Positions 57,570-64,000 of a stretch of DNA of 64,000 bases are shown piece after piece; position 1 is the first letter of the stretch; each line of letters starts with the position of its first letter. Both the position numbers and the translations under genes were made by a program. Origin of the DNA: Ceratodon purpureus (Eukaryota > Streptophyta > Bryopsida > Pseudoditrichales > Ditrichaceae); NCBI GenBank assembly GCA_014871385.1, contig CM026426.1, positions 106,498,030 to 106,562,029 on the forward strand, given 5' to 3'. The notes under the pieces were generated by a model that was given only the letters and a program-made list of their open reading frames with translations, was not told the origin of the DNA and made no database searches.

Positions 57570-60500
57570 ATGGCGTACGCTGCTCCTCAAGAAGTCCAAG
57601 GCACTGTCGTCCTCTACGCTCACGGCTTTGGAATTCCCCTCTCTTTTCATACCACTGCCAATGGTATGGCTAGCGTGTCCTCCCTGCACCTTAGTATGAG
57701 ATTCAGTTTCAAAGAGGATACAATCAGGGTCAAGAGGAGATTTTTGACGAGATAACTACTGAGGTCACTCACACTCTAGGTCAAGTGTCCGAGAGGGCTG
57801 AAGATGGAATTTTATACTGGCACTTGTATCCTGGTACATATAGAGTTTATGGACTTACAGAATCTCAGATGCAGACGTCTACAAAGATTCTTACTCCCCG
57901 TCAATCCTCTACTTGCACTGTTCGGACTCCGCTTCCTCGTGACGTGAAGGTCAAGGTAAAGTCTAGCCTGGATACTCTTCTTCAAACTCCGATCATCTTG
58001 CTCTCTTCAGATGAGGAAACTAGCCTTGCTATGTCGTCCCCTCCTATCACGCTGGACGTTGGAGAGTCTAGGCCCGCAGTCCCCCTCCCAGTAAAGTCTC
58101 CCACTCCCTCTCAAATTTCAAAAGACGGTACTATTAGTATTGTCGATTTACTTCGCAAACTTGCCGAGATACCTAGTATGAAGAACATTCTGAAAAAAAT
58201 GGATTATTCAAAAATCCGACACGAGAGAGTAGGGTACTTGCTTGCTGTTTTCGATGGACCTGTTCTCTTTGAGTTGCCCTTTGCCGCACTTGGAGCATCA
58301 CGGTCGCAAGCAAAGTCCATGCAAGGAATGGACAAACGATACGACGGCCATGTTTGGACCAAGACAATCACCACCAACATCACCAAAGACTTGGGGCTGT
58401 CTTTTTGGTACTCTAGCTGCGTCGGATGGCTGCGCTGCAACAACAAAGATTGCCTATTTCCGGAACGCCGGCCCCGGATTCGTGATGTGAACGAGACCGA
58501 GTTTGACGGCTGCTCACTCCAAGCAATCAGTGTCGACCTGCCACCATGAAAAGATTCCACGGTTGTATGCAAGGTATACAAAGAACCCCCTGTGTGCATT
58601 GCTAGATCTGGGGCGCAAATATATTATGTGTCTGGTACAGTCAACCAAACTAGGGCATGTATCCAAATAGGAACTCACGATCACCTTGTTAAGGTTGGCA
58701 ACTACAGAAATACAAAGGTTGAGATCAATAGTTTGATCTCAGAACAGGTCGAAAACACACCTCGAGCAACGAAGACCTCTGTGGTGCTAAACGCGAGCAA
58801 GGTTCTAATCGGGAAATACTTGCTACAGCAAGGGGATGCACCTCCCAAGAAACTCACTATGGAGGAGCTTGTTCCAGTCCTTGACAGGTGCAAGGACATG
58901 GCATCTCCAAACATTCGCAACAAGGTAATGTCATTCCGTAAATTGAGGAATTTTGGAGTTATGGATGCCATAACAAAGCTGCGTGGAATCAGTGTCTGGG
59001 CATATGTCCAAGCGAACAAGTTCCCTGGTCAAGGGGCCGATCTGGACAAGGTGCTTCTGTTCAAGATGTCGGAAGTGGTGTCGACCTCGTGTCGAGGATG
59101 CAGTGCGGCGGCAATCTCCAGAACGCCTGGGTGATGTTTGACCACGTCAAGCGGGTACGCGATTGGACCACGTTGGCATGCCACGTGTACGACTCCACGT
59201 ACTGCCGGGTCATGACGATTGCTACTTGTGACATGATGACTGAGGACTGCGACGCCCAGATCCTGTTTTGGCGAAACCTAAATGCTGTCATGGAGAGGAA
59301 TGGCGTTGCAGCGCCAAACTTCAAGGGCTTCATGGCGGACAGCGCACAGGCCAACTGGAATGCAGTTTGGATCGTCTACGGCACAGGAAAAAGGAAGACC
59401 GTATGGAGGATCGGGAGAGGACCTGCCTATTTCATTGGACGCAGTCAATGGTCAACAACACCCAAGAGGTACATCTGTGAAGAACTGTGGGAGCACCACA
59501 AGAAAATGTGCCACCAATACCGGAAGCCAAAACCATGTAGGAGGCGGATACTCTCTACCTCGCAATTAAGGGTTGGAAGGTTTCTACTGGAGCTGTCTCA
59601 GAGAAGGCCCTAGCTAGATTGGAGCTCTGGCTTGCTTTTTGGCACTTCAGATATTGCCTGTGGGGGGTTTTCATGGCTTGGGGTACGTTTTTTTTTTCCT
59701 AACCCATTCATTCCTATTTCTACTTCGCTGTTAAACCGACCATTCTAAATGCCTTACCACATCTAACCACTACTGCATTTGAATGTGCAGAACTTACTGA
59801 AGAAGAACTTGCAGAAATGCCTACGTGTAACCTTGCTGAAACCGTTCACAGCAAGTGGCTTCAAGCCTCTGGTAACAAGTGCGGCGACCTCCACGTAGCT
59901 ATAGTGGATGACTATGTTCGGGCATTCCTACAAGTTGTCAACTTCTACCAGTTTCTGAAAGGGAACGTTGGAGGGACGGGTCCATCCAAGAAAGAACTCA
60001 AGTTGAGAGTGGCAGAGTGCAGGGCAAAGTTGACAGGGAGACCGCATGTGCTTGAAGACCCCATGTTAGAGATGCCCGGAGCGGACGAGTTCTGTACACG
60101 TCTGCCACGGATGCCTGGAGAGGAAGTTTTCGGATTCATCAAGCAGAAGCCCGACCTACCCCTTCGAGCTGAGGAAGAATCTCACTGTCCGGACAAGGTA
60201 AACTACTTGTATCCAAAAGCACGTGAACGTAATGTTAGGGCTCGCACCTCCCAGATGCCCATCATTGTTGAGGATGACACCGAAGATGACACGCTGGTCG
60301 ACGAAGGTCAGTCTCCTACAGAGGTTGCCGTGACAATCCATGAAACCCCAAGAAACGAGATTGGAATCCGTCATGTGAATGCAGTTTAGGAGACCAAGGT
60401 TGACGTCAAGGAGTGGCACATCGCAAGATTGTTGAGGACTTCTGCAAAGTGCTGCTGGGCCCAGAGAGTTGTCACTAAGAAGTAATGTACGGAGAAAATT

Positions 60501-61283
60501 GTGAGGAACGTGAACGCTACTGCTACACCAACCTACACTAGAGTTTGGACCAACGTCGGCCGGAACACTTCAGAGAGGACGGAATTCTTCTTTTGTTCTA
60601 ACGACATTGAAAGGTGCGTGAAGGGTTCAAGGCGCTGGTGGGTTGCTAAGTACTCTGCAACCTAGGAGATGCCTCCAATTCTAGACGTTTGGCCTGTAAA
60701 GCTTGGGACAAACCTGAATATCACAGAAATTCGTGCACTAGAGGCGGTTGGCTTCCAGCTCCCGCAGAAGAAGCCGGTCTCCCCACGACGCCTCTTCGCC
60801 TCCGCTCAGCCACCTGCAAATCTAAGTTCTTTGCCAGTTCTTGCAGATGCTGACCGCTACCCACGCAAGAGAGACGGGAAGATGGTGAAGCGCATTGCCA
60901 CTCGCCCTAATCCGCCGCAGCGACTCTCCATGGGCTCCTCCGACACCTTCAGAGCTCGCCTCTGTTCTGTCACCATGATACCTCATCCAGGCCATGGTTG
61001 CATCATAGGGTTGGATTCCGGCATTCCACCTAATGTCACGCACTACCTGATCACCATCAGCTCCAATCCGCGTTGCAGTTGCCCAGCATTTCGGAAGACC
61101 ATGACGAAGTTTCGTGGGCGGGTCCAATTCTTGTATTGTAAGCACGTCTACTTCATCCTATTCAAGGTTTGCAACCACAATCCCGACGGCGACCTTTTCA
61201 TCCACGTGCCTACCTACAGCTTTAACGAGGTCAAGATACTTCTTGAAAGCGGAATCCTGACATACCCTTTAGCAAGAAACTAG
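57570..61283 (+). pseudogene. MULE-type transposase gene with SWIM zinc finger
   Basis: Starts at ATG 57570 (MAYAAPQEVQG). A one-base shift near 57705 leads to EIFDEITTEVTHTLGQ and on to a zinc-binding N-terminal module (GWLRCNNKDC, 58428-58460, with a later Cys). TGA at 58547 interrupts. Next come NIRNKVMSFRKLRNFG and, after a shift near 59090, the MULE catalytic region: MFDHVKRVRDWTTLACHVYD, VMTIATCDMMTEDCDAQ, FKGFMADSAQANW. A 108-nt intron (59683-59790; GTACGT...GTGCAG, CTAAC branch) precedes MPTCNLAETVHSKWLQ. TAG, TAA and TAG interrupt 60390-60660. The end has a SWIM finger, CSC (61074-61082) and CKH (61137-61145). MULE transposases move elements by cut-and-paste; SWIM fingers bind DNA or protein. 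Nearly every break is one transition from a sense codon. Confidence 0.85.
59683..59790 (+). other. Intron of the MULE transposase gene
   Basis: Donor G|GTACGT, poly-T stretch, branch site ctaac at 59763, acceptor gtgcag. Splicing joins TGG G|AA CTT ACT in frame. Confidence 0.75.
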
Positions 61284-63810
61284 GGGGCAAGCTACTTTAA
61301 GTCCATGTTCTTTCACGTGGACGATGGCAACTAGGTTGCACAGTACTTGCTATTTGAATTATTCCTTGTATTGAGTCAGTAATACATATTTGTATTGGTT
61401 TTTCAATATATAGGGTCCCACTATTCACATTGATTGCCACGCCTAGTAATTGGTCCAACTACTAATGCAATGCATGTCACATTACTACATTCGACCACTT
61501 GTACCCTAGACCCCGATAAGCACAAAATTATTATAGTAAGTTATTATTTTAATTCAACCAAGGAACTGTGTTGACCGGAGATTCCCCAATCTCCCTTTTC
61601 CTTTTGTTTCCCTTAGCTCCCTTTCAATTTTCATCCTTGTCCCCGACAGTCATCCAGTCAGCTGGATGAACTCAGCCACAACCGACTTGGATGAACTCTG
61701 TCACAGCCGACTAGATGAATTTTGTCACCAGCCGACTCGATGATTTCTGTCAGTTTCTAGGGGGTTAAAGAAGCATGTTTAGGGTTTTGGAAGATCATTC
61801 TACACTAGAGCAGGTAGAGCCAGAGGGGTTTTGAGAGCTGTTAGGAACTGCTGTACCATGTTTTGGGGCTGTTTTGACCCATTTTATGTAGTTTTGACCT
61901 CTTTTTGCACTTTCATTGTACATTTCCAGCATCCTATGAGGGTTTGAAGCACTTAGTTTAGTTGGGTTTTGTAAGGTTTTGATGGGATTGTGAAGGCTAG
62001 GGTTTAGTTGGTAAATCCTCTCATTACCATTGGCGATCATGCTTTAGTTCGTACCATGTGATCTCCTACTTGTTGTAGGCTGTTCCACACACTTTAGAGT
62101 TCCTGAAGTACTGAAATCGGGTCTGCAGAGGTGCAGCAGTGACTGTCGGGAGTCTTTAGGAGTGCTGAACTGCTGACAATGAAGATTCGAGGTACTGAAC
62201 AGTCCCTAGTTGATTCTGAGTAGTCATTGTAGTGGTCGATCGAGGTCGGCAGTTGCTGTCTAAGCCACCGGTAGGGTTACCGCAACCAATCAGGAGGTGA
62301 TGTGTTGCAGTAGTGAAGGCAAATAAGTTTCAGGTGTTTTCAGGGGTGGAAACACTGGTGCACCGACAGATGCCGTCCAGCACGTGTCCAGGGCGTAGTG
62401 GCAGCAGATCGGCTCTGTTGCTGGCTGGTGGGCGCTGGTAATGTGAAGATTGAAGGACTAGATTTGCATGCAGTTGACCCGTGTGAATAGGGGGCTATCA
62501 CAACTCGAAAAAGGTGATAGGGCGGCTACAGGTCAGATCTGAACTTCTACTGTGAAAATGGGCGAAAGGTAAGTAACTCGAAATTTTAGGATTTCAAATT
62601 TCAAATCTCAAATCCAAAAATTTAGGATCTTAGAAATTTGAATTTTGAATTTGGGGACCTCAATTTGGAACCTCAATTTGGGACCTTGCTTGGCTTAGCG
62701 AACTTCGATTTGAGGATCTCGGTCGGCTGTGGGACGTCGTGTTGGGGACGTCAGTTGACACTTGGGACCTGGACTTGAGGTTGGCACATGTCAGAATAGA
62801 CTGGTAATTTGAGTTGCTGAGTGCATTTGGATTGAAGGAGAACTCTGTTTCTAGTGCTGTCAGCATTGTTACCAACACTGTAAGTCTGTAATTTTTGGAC
62901 TGGATTTCCTAAGAGTTTGTACAGTTTGAAAAAGGGGATAGGAACTAATTAATGGCAATTTTGTAGAATTGCCTTTAATTTATCCTAGTTGTTTAAAAAC
63001 AAAGTGTCTGTAAACACTTATTAGACCACACAGCCAATTGCTGGGTCGATGAATGCTAAAGTGGCATGAACTACAAGAATGTAAGAAAAGGAGCCAAGTA
63101 TTGGTAGCTGACTGATTAGAGTAGGACAAGCAGAGCCGACCACAGTAGACAGAGAGTAACAGCCGCCAAGACTAGGAAGAACACCCTGCCAACTGAACGC
63201 AGCCGATTGAACGCAGCCAACTACACGCAGCTCACTGATTACTTCAACATTGTCAGTTCCAGCCGTTCACACCCATAGAGGAAGGTGACTCAAACGATCT
63301 GCAAGCTGAGAGACAAGCTATGGAGAGGTACAAACGCTGGCTACAGCATGAGGAGCAGACAGCAGAGTCAACTTCACCTGAGGTACGCAGCCGACTGAGC
63401 TCACATGGCAGTGCAGCTCAGCAGGAGGGGGAACTTCTTGACATGTAGGTCGAAAATGCCATTTCATCATCAGATGGGAGGACAAAGGAGAGCCAATTTG
63501 AAGAGGGAAGGCAGTTTGAAAAAGAGGATAGACTGAACAGTCATCCTAATCAAGCCAACTTTCCCTGGAGATATCAGGACAAGGGAAGGACTACGTCATT
63601 CAAAGGGGATTTCTCCACTGCAGTGGATGACTATAGTACCTTCAATGAAGAAGGACGCAGCAAACCTTTGCAGAGCCGACGCAGTGTCCAAGTCAAGCTA
63701 CTGGCAGAGCCGACTCAGGAGCACAGCCGATGTAGTGGCCAAGTCGGGATATTGGCAAAGCCAACTTGGAAGCGGAGCCGACTCGGTTACATAGCCGACC
63801 AAAAGCTTTG
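61284..63810. other. No gene seen; GCCGAC-rich repeats
   Basis: Includes four imperfect tandem copies of a ~27-bp unit with 'cagccgactagatgaa' at 61660-61755, a run of 'ggacctcaatttgg'-type words at 62580-62770, and many scattered 'cagccgac' words at 63120-63800. It may be the leader and 5' region of a retroelement whose gag begins at the right edge; no LTR pair or primer-binding site was recognised. Confidence 0.45.
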
Positions 63811-64000
63811 GTGAGCGTGCCGACAACTCTAGAGACATTGCTAGCTGCATTTCCGAACTTGAGGCAAAAGTTGGAGGAAACGAAGAGTCGATCAGTTCAG
63901 GAGCAGGGCCTTGCTAATTACACCGTGGGTGGCCCTAGTAAGAATGTTCACTTCTTGGACGAGTTAAAACTTCAGGCTGAGTGGGAGCAAGAAGAAGGGG
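63811..64000 (+). CDS. Partial gag-like frame, runs off the right edge
   Basis: Reads VSVPTTLETLLAAFPNLRQK, then RSVQEQGLANYTVGGPS and FLDELKLQAEWEQEEG. The VPTTLETLLAAFPNLRQ pattern recalls plant Ty3-type retroelement ORFs. It is open to the end of the window; its start is upstream or at a splice site, as no ATG is present. Too short for a firm call. Confidence 0.35.
   Translation, partial: MSVPTTLETLLAAFPNLRQKLEETKSRSVQEQGLANYTVGGPSKNVHFLDELKLQAEWEQEEG

Noticed and set aside
59840..60390. Separate host gene
   Set aside because: Continues the MULE protein in frame after a clean 108-nt intron (CNLAETVHSKWLQ) and leads on to the SWIM finger.
61284..64000. Complete LTR retrotransposon at the right end
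   Set aside because: Only a short gag-like frame is visible; no LTR pair, primer-binding site or pol domain is within the window.

Overview
The window looks like a repeat-dense stretch of nuclear DNA from a plant-lineage (streptophyte) eukaryote. The support is plant-type hAT, CACTA (TNP2/DUF4218), MULE and L1-type LINE remains, short GT-AG introns of roughly 50-110 nt with CTAAC-like branch sites, and long AT-rich gaps between gene islands. I cannot name the species. No bacterial operons, rRNA, CRISPR arrays or functional tRNA genes were seen. All domain calls were made by eye from translations; no searches were run.

Layout, left to right. 0-16.7 kb: a 5' fragment of a multi-copy gene, tRNA-like SINEs in two large near-identical blocks, an intact 408-codon orphan gene (5.1-6.4 kb, minus), an ACTAGT/CAGCTG minisatellite, and an intact two-exon gene for a 704-residue coiled-coil/RING-like protein (11.7-13.9 kb, plus). 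16.9-25 kb: a multi-exon transposase-like gene (minus), a CACTA transposase relic (plus) and the 3' end of a LINE (minus). 26.7-48 kb: a mosaic of GCGCCCG-rich arrays alternating with decayed plus-strand genes (a RING-like protein, a BED/hAT transposase and a protein kinase-like protein). It is interrupted by two oppositely oriented 3.5-kb LTR-like units, each with a perfect 5-bp target duplication and each carrying its own TATA box and gag-like ORF. A third gag-like relic lies at 47-48 kb. 49.6-61.3 kb: a minus-strand multi-exon gene with a ParB-like motif and a circularly permuted DNA N4/N6-methyltransferase-like domain, divergent from a plus-strand MULE transposase gene with a SWIM zinc finger. 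The right edge enters a probable retrotransposon gag.

Most coding relics keep their reading frame apart from isolated stop codons that single C-to-T or G-to-A changes explain (CAG, CAA, CGA or TGG to stop), as expected for methylated, silenced transposons. Only the 408-codon and 704-codon genes look fully open.

The strongest candidates for something undescribed are the methyltransferase gene paired head-to-head with a MULE transposase, the gene-carrying LTR-like units that lack a second LTR, and the kinase and RING-like genes embedded among the GCGCCCG arrays.
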